From Bidens hawaiensis (taxonomy: Eukaryota; Streptophyta; Magnoliopsida; Asterales; Asteraceae): a DNA stretch of 64,000 nt. Below are positions 23,681 to 33,524 of this stretch, piece after piece. Location: assembly GCA_021521415.1 (NCBI GenBank), contig JAIQDT010003578.1, positions 207,767-271,766 of the forward strand, read 5' to 3'. Each line of letters starts with the position of its first letter. Within the stretch, counting starts at the first letter, position 1. The notes under the pieces were generated by a model. It had not been told where the DNA came from. It saw only the letters and a program-made list of their open reading frames with translations, and made no database searches. Position numbers and translations under genes: made by a program.

Positions 23681-24939
23681 GCCCAGTTCAGCCGCTGTTT
23701 GGTTTCTATCAAGCATTTTTGGTGATTTTAACACCCTTGTTATGGTTCAACATCACCCACTACGTTCCCCAACCGTTTTCGGTCGTTTATACACTATAAA
23801 GCTTGGATCTTTAAACTTCAAAGATCAAGAATCATACCTTTTTGTGCTTGTTTGGATCTCGTTTAACTTGTTTAATCACAACTAATCGTTCTCTCTCTCT
23901 CGGATCTTGTTCGTTCCTCTCTCGGCCGCCGGCCGTATGGCGGTGATGTGGTGTGTGTGTGTGTTTTGGAGTGTGTTAGAGAATAAGATGGAATGAGTGA
24001 TGGTTTAGGGTTTAGGGGATATTTATATCCCTTAAAGCCCATGGACCTAAGGCCCATTCTCATTTAACCCATCTCAATTAATCTAAGTCCATGATCCGCT
24101 CCTTACACGATATTAATTAATCAATAACGCGAAATCACTAAACATAACTTTCTTTATTCAACATTAAAATTTTAGGATGTTACATCTATTGAGCAGCCTA
24201 ATCCCGAGTTCACGGCCTGGTCGATCTCCGATCAATAGGCCATCCTCATTCTTAACTCTTCTCTCACCGAAGAGGCTGTTGTTGAAATTCTTGGCTTAAC
24301 CACTGCTCGCCAAATCTGGACCGCCCTTGAAGCGGCCTACAGCAACACCTCTCTTGAACGGATGCATCTGCTCCGTGATAATCTTCGTCGCCTGACGAAA
24401 GGATCCTCAACCGTAGCAGATTACGGTCGTCGATTCAAGGCCATCTGTGATCAACTCTCTGCTATTGGCCATCTTGTTAAAGACACAGACAAAACTCATT
24501 GGTTCCTCTGTGGTCTCGGGTCTACTTTTGAGAGTTGGTCCACCGCCATCCGCACCACCCGTGAACCGCTTCCCTTCCGTGACTTACTCACAAAAGCTGA
24601 GAGCCAAGAGCAATTTCTTTTGGCCATTAACCCCCCATCCAACCCACCCGTGGCTTTTATTGCTCACAACAATTAAACTCGGTCCACTGGCTCTTCCCAA
24701 AACCGAAACCAGAAACGCGGTTCTTCATCCGGTTCTTCATCCGGTTCCTATACCCGTGGTCAATCATCCGGCTCCTCTAGCTCCTCCTCCAATGGAACCT
24801 GTCGGCCACCACATTGCCAACTGTGTCGCACTAATGGACACTTTGCAAACAAGTGTCCAAAACTCTCATCCTTCGTGGCCTCGGCATCTGGAAACGAAGA
24901 TATTGCTCGTGCCTTTCACGCTCAATGTCATGCTCAAAA

Positions 24940-25850
24940 TGAGGATGCTCCCGATTGGGCTTCCGACATGGGAGCAGACCGTCACATGACCGATGACACC
25001 AGTAATTTATCTTCCTTTTCTCCTTACAAAGGAGGGTCTTCGGTCACCTTTGGTAATGGTCAATCTCTGCCCATTACTCACAAAGGTCATGTCTTGTTAA
25101 CCAAACATGTCAAATTAAATGATGTTTTGGTTGTTCCATCATTAACCCGTAACCTTCTTTCTATTAGCAAGTTGACAAACGATTTTCCCGTTGATGTTTA
25201 TTTTTCTAACTCTTTCTTTATTATCCGGGACCGGAAAATAGCCCAACCTCTCGCTCAAGGTCGGTGTGAAAACGGTCTTTACGTGCTCCGAGACAAGTCT
25301 TTTGCTTTTGTTGCTTCTGTTTCGTCTAATAATGCCTCTTTTGAATTGTGGCACAATCGTTTGGGTCATGTTGCTTTTGACATTATTCTTGTATTAAAAA
25401 TACTTGGTTGTTTATCTTTCACATCTATTTTACCTAAGCCTACTTTATGTTCTTCATGTCAACTTGCTAAATCACATAAATTGCCATTTACATTGAATGA
25501 AAAACGTGCTTCCTTTCCTCTAGATCTCGTTCATTGTGATCTATGGGGACCATCACCAATAACCAGTAAAGATGGATATAAATACTATGTTGTGTTTGTG
25601 GATGACTTTTCTAGATTCTCTTAGCTGTATCCTCTTAAGCACAAAACCGATTTTTATTCGGTTCTTCAAACCTTTTTGCATTTCGTTCAAACTCAATTTT
25701 CACGCAAAATAAAGGTTTTCCAAAGTGATGGTGGCACGGAATTTGTCAATCAATACGTGCGAAAAATATTTGATGAAAATGGCACATTTCATCGTTTTTC
25801 GTGTCCGTATACCGCTCCTCAAAACGGGCCGAAAGAAAGCATCGACACAT
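24940..25850 (+). pseudogene. Copia protease and integrase N-terminal half
   Basis: The protease site reads DMGADRHMT where Copia elements have DSGA-HMT, so it is altered. The pre-integrase motif ELWHNRLGHVAF follows near 25345, then the zinc finger (CSSCQLAKSHKLPF) and first catalytic Asp (VHCDLWGPSP). A TAG at 25622-25624 (after FVDDFSRFS) interrupts the frame. The second Asp (QSDGGTEF) follows near 25725, then a frameshift at about 25815 (APQNGPKE). Confidence 0.82.
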
Positions 25851-27132
25851 AGTAGAAACCGGTCTTGCTATGCTTTTCCATGCGAGTGTTCCTATCACTC
25901 ATTGGATTGATGCTTTTAGTTCCGCCACCTACATCATTAATCGCTTGCCAACTGAAGTTTTAAATGACAAATCTCCATTTGAAACTTTATTTTCTACGAC
26001 GCCAAATTATTCAAACTTTCGTGTATTTGGATGTCGTGTTTATCCATACTTACGTGATTATGCTCCCCATAAACTTGCACCTCGAAGTATACCTTGTATT
26101 TTCTTAGGATACGCTCCTCAATACAAAGGTTACAAATGCTTCGATCTCATTTCCTCACGTATGTATGTCACCCGGCATGCTCGATTTGATGAAACCTCAT
26201 TTCCATATGTGGACAACTCCTCACAATCATATATTGCTTCTTTATTCCTATCCACTTTTGATGAAATCACAACTGTTCCACACCCTTCGGTTCATTCCAC
26301 AACTGATGAACCCATTCTTCCTCCTAAACCCACGGCCCAGCTCACTAATAATAATCCATCACCTACTTTCACTCACTCCTCCCCTCCTGAGCCCAATCCC
26401 TCAGTACACTCCCCATTCAATCAACAAAGTCCACCTAACTTATCCACTCAATCCTCAAACACCTCCTTCAATCCATCGGCTCAATCACCAACAACTCAAC
26501 AAACTCCAACTACCTCCACCAATCAATCCTCAGCATGTTCTCTCTGTGACTCTCAATCCATTCCTCCTTCCACCGATAATTCATCATCGGCTCATAATCC
26601 ATTCTTACAACATCAACACTCTACACCGCCATCACCACCACCATCAACACCACCCCCGTCTACCAACCCTCCTTCATCTCTAACCTCACCCGTGCCCGCC
26701 CCATCCCCCTCTCCCGTTGCTTCATCTCATCCCATGACAACTCGTTCTAAAGTTGGTACCTTCAAACCCAATCCGAAACACACGACTTACCTTGCTACCT
26801 TAATGCACTCTTGCCTCCATGTGGTACTGCTTACTAACAGTGTCCCTAAAGGCTTCAGAAGTGCTTCAAAACACTCTCATTGGATGAGTGCAATGCAAGA
26901 TGAGCTTTCGGCTCTCACTCGAAATCGCACGTGGTCTCTTGTGCCTCGCCCATCTTCTACAAATATTGTAGGCTCCAAATGGGTATTCCGAACCATATAC
27001 CGTTCGGATGGATCACTTGATCGGCACAAAGCACGCCTAGTTGCACAAGGCTTCACTCAAATACCGGGCCTAGACTTTAATCACACGTTTAGCCCGGTTG
27101 TGAAGGCATCCAACATTCGCATTGTTCTATAA
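25801..27132 (+). pseudogene. Copia integrase C-terminal half and start of RT
   Basis: The frame contains the integrase end (RAERKHRHIVETGLAMLF, WIDAFSSATYIINRLP, GCRVYPYLR). A long Pro/Ser/Thr-rich linker and the RT entry follow (SKWVFRTIYRSDGSLDRHKARLVAQGF). It stops at 27132, and a frameshift near 27190 separates it from the rest of RT. Confidence 0.85.
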
Positions 27133-27217
27133 TTAGCATTCATTAATCGTTGGTTTCTTCGCCAACTAGATGTAAAACAATGCGTTATTAAACGGTCATT
27201 TTTCGGAAACCGTTTAC

Positions 27218-28387
27218 ATGGAACAACCTCCCGGGTTTATCGATCCCAAATTTCCGAATCATGTGTGCAAACTAAATAAAGCACTCTATGGTTTGAAACA
27301 AGCTCCTAGAGCTTGGTTCCAACGATTGAGCTCGTTCCTTCTTTCTTTTGGTTTCTCATGTAGCCGCGCCGATCCATCGCTCTTTATCTATTGTCAAGGA
27401 GACTCCATCATGTATCTCCTTGTATATGTAGATGATCTAATACTCACCGGAAATAAACCCTCCCTGATCACCTCTTTCACGGCCAGGCTACATCAGGAAT
27501 TTGCCATCAAAGACCTCGGTTTGCTAAGTTACTTCCTTGGACTTGAAGTAGTTCATGAAAACAATGGTCTTTTTCTCACCCAAACCAAATACGCCAATGA
27601 CATTCTAACCCGAGCCGGCTTGACCGAAGCCAAACCGACACCCACTCCACTCGCCTCAACCGACACTTTCACCAAAGAAAGTGATCCTTTCTCCGACCCT
27701 ACCCTTTACCGTTCCCTCGTTGGAGCTCTTCAATACCTCACCATCACCCGTCCCGACCTCTCCTATGCCGTCAATCAAGCCTGCCAATACCTTCACTCCC
27801 CAACCGACCACCACTTTCAACTTGTTAAACGTATTATCCGTTATGTCAAAGGAACAATCTCTCATGGTTTAGTTTTCACGCGACCAACTACTACTTCAAT
27901 TTTAGGGTATTCGGATGCGGATTGGGCTAGGTGTATCGAAACTAGAAGGTTAACTTGTGGTTACTCAATTTTCTTAGGCGGAAACTTAATCTCATGGAGT
28001 GCAAAGAAACAACCGACGGTATCACGATCAAGCTGTGAATCAGAGTATCGGGCAATGGTGTATGCTGCAGCTGAAATTGTTTGGGTTACTCACTTGCTAC
28101 GGGAACTACATGCTCTTCCCAAGACTCGGCCAACTCTCTTATGCGACAACAAAAGTGCTTTGTTTATGAGTCAAAATCCAGTTTCTCACAAGCGTGCTAA
28201 ACACATTGATTTGGATTATCACTTTGTTCGGGAGCTAGTTATGTCAGGAAAGTTACACACTAAATTTGTTCCTACCAAGCTTCAACTTGCAGAATATATT
28301 CACAAAGAGCTTGCCAAGACCTCTCCTCGAACATTTTCGAGACTTGCTTCGAGTACATCCACCGCCGTTTCGCTTGCCGAGGGATAA
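27218..28387 (+). pseudogene. Copia RT and RNase H
   Basis: The frame carries PPGFIDPKFPNHVCKLNKAL, the polymerase motif LLVYVDDLILTG, the linker LGAL/GALQYLTITRPDL and RNase H (GYSDADWARC, SRSSCESEYRAM, LCDNKSALF). The usual ADIFTK near the end reads AEYIHK. This is the best preserved part of the element, but it is out of frame with the upstream half. Confidence 0.88.
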
Positions 28388-28595
28388 CAACCGTATCAAT
28401 CATCATGATAGACCAAATCAACAAAGTCAATAGTCTCCTCCATTATCTCCTAGAATTACTCCTTTTTCATATTCAAAATATTTAGTCAATACTCCGTTGT
28501 AACTTACCTCATTTATCTCCATGTATCTAGACTAGTAGTATTATTTAAAGAGTTGTAAATCATTAATAATATTAAGAGAGATTTACCTTCTTTCA
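28385..28595 (+). repeat. 3' LTR of the Copia element
   Basis: This 211-bp LTR is nearly identical to the 5' LTR (about 3 differences by eye). It follows a purine-rich GCCGAGGGA and precedes the TSD CAAGG. Confidence 0.88.
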
Positions 28596-28617
28596 CAAGG
28601 GTTCCACGATGCGTTAG

Positions 28618-28666
28618 TTGATAACGCATCGCTGCTACCCTATGTTAGCAACATAAACGCATCGTC
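28618..28666. repeat. Right arm of the inverted repeat split by the Copia element
   Basis: It reads TTGATAACGCATCGCTGC...AAACGCATCGTC, the complement of 21469-21513. The Copia element sits in the former loop. Confidence 0.75.
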
Positions 28667-29584
28667 GGCGACTTGTTGACATAACATATGGTTGACATAC
28701 AAAAGAAATCTCATGACACAGTCTTTTTGTTAAGTAATAAGTTAAATCTTGTTTTTAAAAAGTAATTTGTATGCATAGATGCCTTTGGATAATCAAATAA
28801 TAGAAACAAGCAACAATTATTTTTGGACATTGGTGGTGAATGATTATTGAAGTCCCTTCCGTTAAATTTAAGGTTGACAGAGGAGTTACACGAACATGAA
28901 ATGGGACCGCGTTAGCTTTTACTAGAGGGGTATACTAGGTCAGAGGACAACCTCCATGTGGGTCGTCCGATGTTAATCCTCCAACACCTTACGTACAAGT
29001 AAGATTGAACTTATCTCTTTGTAATTTTTTGCCTGGAGAGAGAGAGAGAGAGAAAGAGATTGCATAAATTTATTAAAATTAGATTTTAAAGTATCAAAAG
29101 GCTATCAACTTGTAGTTGTGTGCATTCACGGCCTTAGTTTAAGACGGGGATGCTAGATCGAGCGTAAACAACGTGTTTAACGTAAATGCTAATCTAAGTA
29201 TAGTGTGATTATCATTTATAAAGTGGAGGTGTGTCCGTATGTAATTTCCATATAAACCACAACAATATATATAATCAACAACAAGTGTTTTAAAAACCAG
29301 TTTATATTGGCCGGTAGTTCCAGTTAAACCGGATGTTGGCAAATGACCGCTACGTTTTAGTCCGGTAAAACCGTGCGAACGTTTGTAATTTGAACCATTG
29401 ATATTATCAGTTTGACTTTAGAAAAATGACTTTTAGCGGCTGGTATTGACCTCTGATTAGAAGTTTTAACCTAGCGGCATTTGACATACCATTGAACCGA
29501 TTAGTTTTAACCTAACGGTTTTTTTGTACCATTGAATCGATCAGTTTTAACCTAGAGGTTTTTCCTATACCATATTTTACTTAA
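28667..29584. other. Non-coding spacer with a short degenerate repeat
   Basis: No gene seen. A (GA)n run lies at 29036-29060. At 29455-29580 a roughly 45-bp unit (ACCATTGAAYCGATYAGTTTTAACCTARMGG) occurs about three times just before element B. Confidence 0.5.
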
Positions 29585-29589
29585 GCCGG

Positions 29590-30639
29590 TGAAGAGGTAG
29601 GTCCCAGCAGAGCCCAGTTGGACCCGCAGACTCACCTTGAAAAGGGACGTCTGCGCAGTTCAACCCGCAAGACTCCTTAACGGACGTCTGCGCGGTTGAA
29701 CCCGCAAGACTAAACTAAAGGAATGTCTGCGCAGAAACCAACTGGATCAGCAAGACCCACCACGCTCAGAGACGTGACGTCCTCACGTGCGGTACGCAAG
29801 CTGTCCCCGCAGGAAACGCCTCCCAATGGTCAAGTACTCCGCCTGTTCCCGCAGTTACGGACACCAGCCATCAGGGAAAGCTACCCGCGCAGCATGGCTA
29901 CACGCACAAGGCTTAACTCTCATAATAATTCAGCAGTCACCTGAAGAAGGAATGAGCAAGCCGGGAACAGTCCCGCACAAAGGCGGGAGGGGGAATACTC
30001 CCGCCCAAATGAGCCAGTCCGTACGATACTGAGGATCTTTTACTGTACCTGACGAGGTATGGGCAAAAGATCTGTCCAAAGATACGACAGCTCATTGACA
30101 ACAGTATGGCGAGCAGCATGCTCTTGTACTGTATGTCACTATTAGCCGCTACCTACTCACCAACTCCTGACATACCACGTGTATAGCCTGTAGTTGGTGG
30201 AAAAGGAATAGTACACAGCAGGCCTGGTCACTATCAGCCGCTGCCTACCTACCAACTACCAGCATGGCACGTGCGTAGGCCACAGTTGGTTGAACAGGAA
30301 TACTATTCAGCAGGCTACACCTCCTTGGAAACCTACCTTCGGCTATAAATACCCCAAATGGTATGATCATCATATCTTATCTTGTATTTACATATTATAC
30401 CTGATATCTGCTCTAGCAATCTCTTAATATACATTTATATTTAAGAGCAATCTAGTCTGATTCTCACGCCGGAGGGTGGTCACAAGGAGGAACCCCCCCT
30501 TCTCAGTGACGAGCTCACGGTGTCTGTTTTGCAGGTTATCAGAAGAACCATCTTTGCCGGGTCTAACCCCTCGTGGGAAACATCTATCTAACCCCCAGGT
30601 TACCCGTAATCTGTCCGGGGTCCGGTTAGTGTTTCTTCA
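29590..30639 (+). repeat. 5' LTR of element B
   Basis: It begins TGAAGAGGTAGG and ends TTTCTTCA, with a TATA box at 30344-30351. It is a relative of the element A LTR with extra copies of a GGGACGTCTGCGCAG-like motif near its start (29645, 29680, 29725). Confidence 0.92.
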
Positions 30640-30640
30640 T

Positions 30641-30658
30641 TGGCGCCATCCGTGCATA
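30641..30658 (+). other. Primer-binding site, element B
   Basis: TGGCGCCATCCGTGC follows the LTR after one base, identical to element A. Confidence 0.75.
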
Positions 30659-30705
30659 AAAGCTAGAACTTCATTTCTTTTCAGTTTTTTCAAACTTCTG
30701 GAAAG

Positions 30706-32187
30706 ATGGTTAAAGAAATTCCGGTAACCACAACCCCAGCTACTGGGGGGAATACCGGCTACACAGTCTTTACAAACACTACCCCGGTTAACCAAGCCGG
30801 GGCAAGTGAAGTAAATTTTACGAACACTACCCCAGTTACCCAAGCTGGGGCAAGTGCAGTAAATAATCGCTCACTGGGATTCACTGATACCCGGTTAGAG
30901 AGAGAACGAACGAGGCTCCCCCGCCAAACACTCGATGAAGTTAAGGCATGGGCAGAGGCACGTCAGAAGGAATTCCAAGCTGAGTTGGACGAACGCTTGC
31001 GTTCCGTCCAACAGGCTGACGATTTTGGAAGCACTCAACTCAACATGAGTAGTGAGTGCGAATACTCGGAGGAATCCGACACCGACGCGAACCCTCGCCA
31101 TAGGGCAAAAGGGAAGCGTAAGGAAACGGACTCCCAACCGAGAAGGCGTTTTGGAGAAGCCTTCAAACCAAAAAACACAGGTGGAAATCCACGTGACTTC
31201 TCGAAAGCATTTAAACCAAATGCTGCAAAGGCGGGAACGTCTAAATTTGCAAAGGACATTGCGGAAGCAATCGTCCCAAAAAGTGCCAAACAGATGTCCA
31301 ACATCGGCACTTACGATGGTATATCTGATCCAGACGATCATTTGAACAGGTTCATAGCGGGGGCAACCGTCAGTAGTTGGACGGAACCTACGTGGTGTTA
31401 CATGTTCCAAATGACGCTTGTTGGGGCAGCTAGAGCGTGGTTCGATCGTCTACCGGTCCACCACATCTACGATTGGGAAGACTTCCAGCAGAAGTTTAGC
31501 CAACACTTCAGCCAGCAAAGAAAGTATACCGAGGAGCAATGGACAATCCTCAATTGCATTCGAGAAAAAGATGAATCTTTGCCAGACTTCATCACCCGCT
31601 TCAACTCAAAGAAGCTAAGTCTGGGCAATATCAGCGAAGATCTTGTTCGCGCTGCTTTCATCCAGGGCGCGAACGACCCAGAGCTCATCCGCACCTTAAC
31701 GGGTAAAGATGGCATGCCATCCACATGGGATGCCATCATGACAGCAGCTAAACGCTTTGCGGAAATGGAGAAGCAACTGGGTAGAGATCTCCCCCAGAGC
31801 ACAAACCTCTACACCCAGAAAACAAGAGAAGACAACGTCCTTACCGCCCGACTAAACAAAAAGCGGAAGCTAGGCATTTGGCAGTCAAGGGTAAACTTTG
31901 ACACCTCATCCGGCTTGCAACATCGGTTGGGCGGAAGGGATAACGTACAGTCAAACCGGAACTCCAGATGGACGCCACTCACCAAAAGCGTCACCGAGAT
32001 ATTCGCCACAGAGAGGCTCCCATGGCCAAAGGCTCCAATAATCCGACATCGTCACAACGCTGATCAGAGCAAATACTGTAACTTTCACAGGACAAAAGGC
32101 CACAACACTGAAGAATGCATAGACGTAAAGGACATGGTCGAAGCATTTGTCAGAGATGGGACGCTCGCGCACCTCGTGGCGCAATGA
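30706..32187 (+). CDS. Gag polyprotein of element B, intact
   Basis: A 493-residue open frame begins 66 bp after the LTR. The N-terminal 60 residues are Thr/Ala-rich with repeated TNTTPV-QAGAS. A charged segment (AEARQKEFQAELDERLR) and an acidic/basic patch follow. The Gag core occupies about residues 200-370 (GTYDGISDPDDHLNRF, AARAWFDRLP, FITRFNSKKLSLGNIS). A CX2HX4HX4C knuckle (CNFHRTKGHNTEEC) lies near residue 455. The frame ends just after the knuckle, exactly where the pol deletion begins, so the Gag is essentially complete. Gag assembles the particle that packages element RNA. Confidence 0.9.
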   Translation: MVKEIPVTTTPATGGNTGYTVFTNTTPVNQAGASEVNFTNTTPVTQAGASAVNNRSLGFTDTRLERERTRLPRQTLDEVKAWAEARQKEFQAELDERLRSVQQADDFGSTQLNMSSECEYSEESDTDANPRHRAKGKRKETDSQPRRRFGEAFKPKNTGGNPRDFSKAFKPNAAKAGTSKFAKDIAEAIVPKSAKQMSNIGTYDGISDPDDHLNRFIAGATVSSWTEPTWCYMFQMTLVGAARAWFDRLPVHHIYDWEDFQQKFSQHFSQQRKYTEEQWTILNCIREKDESLPDFITRFNSKKLSLGNISEDLVRAAFIQGANDPELIRTLTGKDGMPSTWDAIMTAAKRFAEMEKQLGRDLPQSTNLYTQKTREDNVLTARLNKKRKLGIWQSRVNFDTSSGLQHRLGGRDNVQSNRNSRWTPLTKSVTEIFATERLPWPKAPIIRHRHNADQSKYCNFHRTKGHNTEECIDVKDMVEAFVRDGTLAHLVAQ

Positions 32188-32370
32188 ACGCTGAGCAGGC
32201 TGATGCGTGTAGAACCCCAGTTGGGGAAAACACGAATAAAATTGCAGCTTCAATGATGGAGACTACATACTGCGCAAACAACGAGATCCCAAACCAGGTG
32301 CGTATCGGCTCGATGGCACTCCCATCCCAACAACATGGAAGGGAGCTCAATTACACAGTTTGCATGTAGA
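32185..32370 (+). pseudogene. Remnants of pol in element B
   Basis: After Gag the sequence jumps to a scrap of the RT start (GCTGAGCAGGCTGATGCGTG, matching 11303 on in element A). It then jumps to the end of integrase (GGAGACTACATACTGCGC, matching 14090 on) and finally to the last codons (GGCTCGATGGCACTCC..., matching 14213 on). Relative to A, about 0.9 kb, 2.7 kb and 0.1 kb are missing at the three joints. Nothing functional remains. Confidence 0.85.
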
Positions 32371-32476
32371 TCAATTCCAAATTTGTAAAGAAAAGGCCAA
32401 GAGCCACTTCTAATGGAAATGATTCTCCTTAGAACATCGACGCTGATGATTTTACATTTATACTTTTATGAACTTT

Positions 32477-33140
32477 CAACACGGATATGCCGGTTTTCAC
32501 CGCATAATTACGTGGAAAGTCGTTGCGTGGGGAAGGCGGCAAAACCCGCATAAACCCAAAAAACGGCAAACCTTCACGCAGGTCAGTTGGGTAAAGTTCA
32601 GTCATCCCACTAAATGAAAGTGCCGGTCTATCCGCATGAATCATGATAGAGGAAACTGAACACTAACCTATTAACAACCGCGCGTCGAACGGTTAATTTA
32701 TTCAACACGAATATGCCGGTTTTCACCGCATAATTACGTGGAAAGTCGTTGCGTGGGGAAAGCGGAAAAACCCGCATAAACCCAAAAAACGGCAAACCTT
32801 CACGCAGGTCAGTTAAAGGTAAAGTTCAGTCATCCCACTAAATGAAAGTGCCGGTCTATCCGCATGAATCATGATAGAGGAAACTGAACACTAGCCTATT
32901 AACAACCGCGCGTCGAACGGTTAATTTATTCAACACTGATATGCCGGTTTTCACCGCATAATTACGTGGAAAGTCGTTGCGTGGGGAAGGCGGCAAAACC
33001 CGCATAAACCCAAAAAACGGCAAACCTTCACGCATGTCAGTCATAGGTAAACTTTGGTCAAATGAAAGTGCCGGTCCTAACCGCACAAATCATGAGAGGA
33101 AACCGAACCTATTGACAACCGCGCGTCGAACGGTTAACTT
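32477..33140. repeat. About 227-bp tandem repeat, 3 copies (element B)
   Basis: Units start CAACACKGATATGCCGG at 32477, 32703 and 32931. Each contains TTACGTGGAAAGTCGTTGCG, an A-rich stretch and CCGCGCGTCGAACGGTTAA. Related single units occur in element A at 14390-14650. Minus-strand frames here are copies of one repeat, not genes. Confidence 0.85.
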
Positions 33141-33520
33141 ATTCAAAACAGAGAATTTCTAACAAAAGGATGAGGAAAACCTACACGCAGGTTAGATGTT
33201 GGTAAAGTTTAGCCATCCTACTAAGTGCAAGTGACGGTCCTACCCGCACAATCACGAAAGAGGAAGCAAAACTTCAACCTATTATCTACCACGTTCAAAG
33301 GTTAACTTATCCTAAACACTTGGAAAATTGCTAATTTAAACTAAAGTATGCAAGTCATATAACGTTTATAAAGCAAGGAATCCAGTGAAAATAGCGGTCT
33401 TACCCGCAAAAAGATTTATATTTCATAATATTCATTACAAGAATGGCCGGGTAACTACCCGCCTACAAGAATATAAATCTATACAAGCTAAACCTATCCT
33501 AGCAGTGGGAAGGGATCTTC
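33141..33520 (+). other. Non-coding spacer between the repeat array and the antisense gene (element B)
   Basis: This is equivalent to 14660-14980 of element A. No ORF is supported. Confidence 0.55.
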
Positions 33521-33524
33521 AGGA

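Larger units (their letters stand above)
22006..24184. mobile_element. Solo LTR (about 2.18 kb) nested in Copia gag
   Basis: It starts TGTAAGGCCCCG and ends GGATGTTACA, with TCTAT on both sides (22001-22005 and 24185-24189). This is a 5-bp TSD interrupting the Copia Gag frame. There is no primer site, coding region or second LTR, so it is what remains after recombination between two LTRs. TGTAA...TTACA termini resemble large chromovirus LTRs, but lineage is not proven. It holds two tandem arrays. I can support no gene in it. Confidence 0.85.
21794..24675 (+). pseudogene. Copia gag, split by a solo LTR
   Basis: The first part (21794 to about 22005) encodes a Ser/Thr-rich start and the typical Copia Gag segment STNYLYWQNQLLPLL. 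The frame resumes at 24190 after the solo LTR (EQPNPEFTAW), meets a TAG near 24236, and continues with the Gag core (IWTALEAAYSNTS, LRRLTKGSSTVADY, IRTTREPLPFRDLL) to a stop at 24675. A CX2CX4HX4C zinc knuckle (CQLCRTNGHFANKC) follows in another frame near 24817. Confidence 0.85.
21528..28595 (+). mobile_element. Copia-type LTR retrotransposon with a nested solo LTR
   Basis: Two 211-bp LTRs (21528-21738, 28385-28595) are flanked by CAAGG (21523-21527, 28596-28600). Gene order gag, protease, integrase, RT, RNase H is that of Ty1/copia. The element is 7068 bp, of which about 2.2 kb is a solo LTR inserted in gag. Coding frames carry several stops and frameshifts, so it is dead. Confidence 0.9.

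Noticed and set aside
23667..23885. 72-residue frame in the solo LTR
   Set aside because: No similarity seen, starts within the tail of the 33-bp array, and lies in LTR sequence without other coding signals.
26165..26683. 172-residue His/Leu/Pro-rich frame
   Set aside because: Alternative frame of the Pro/Ser-rich linker of the Copia polyprotein; composition is an artefact.
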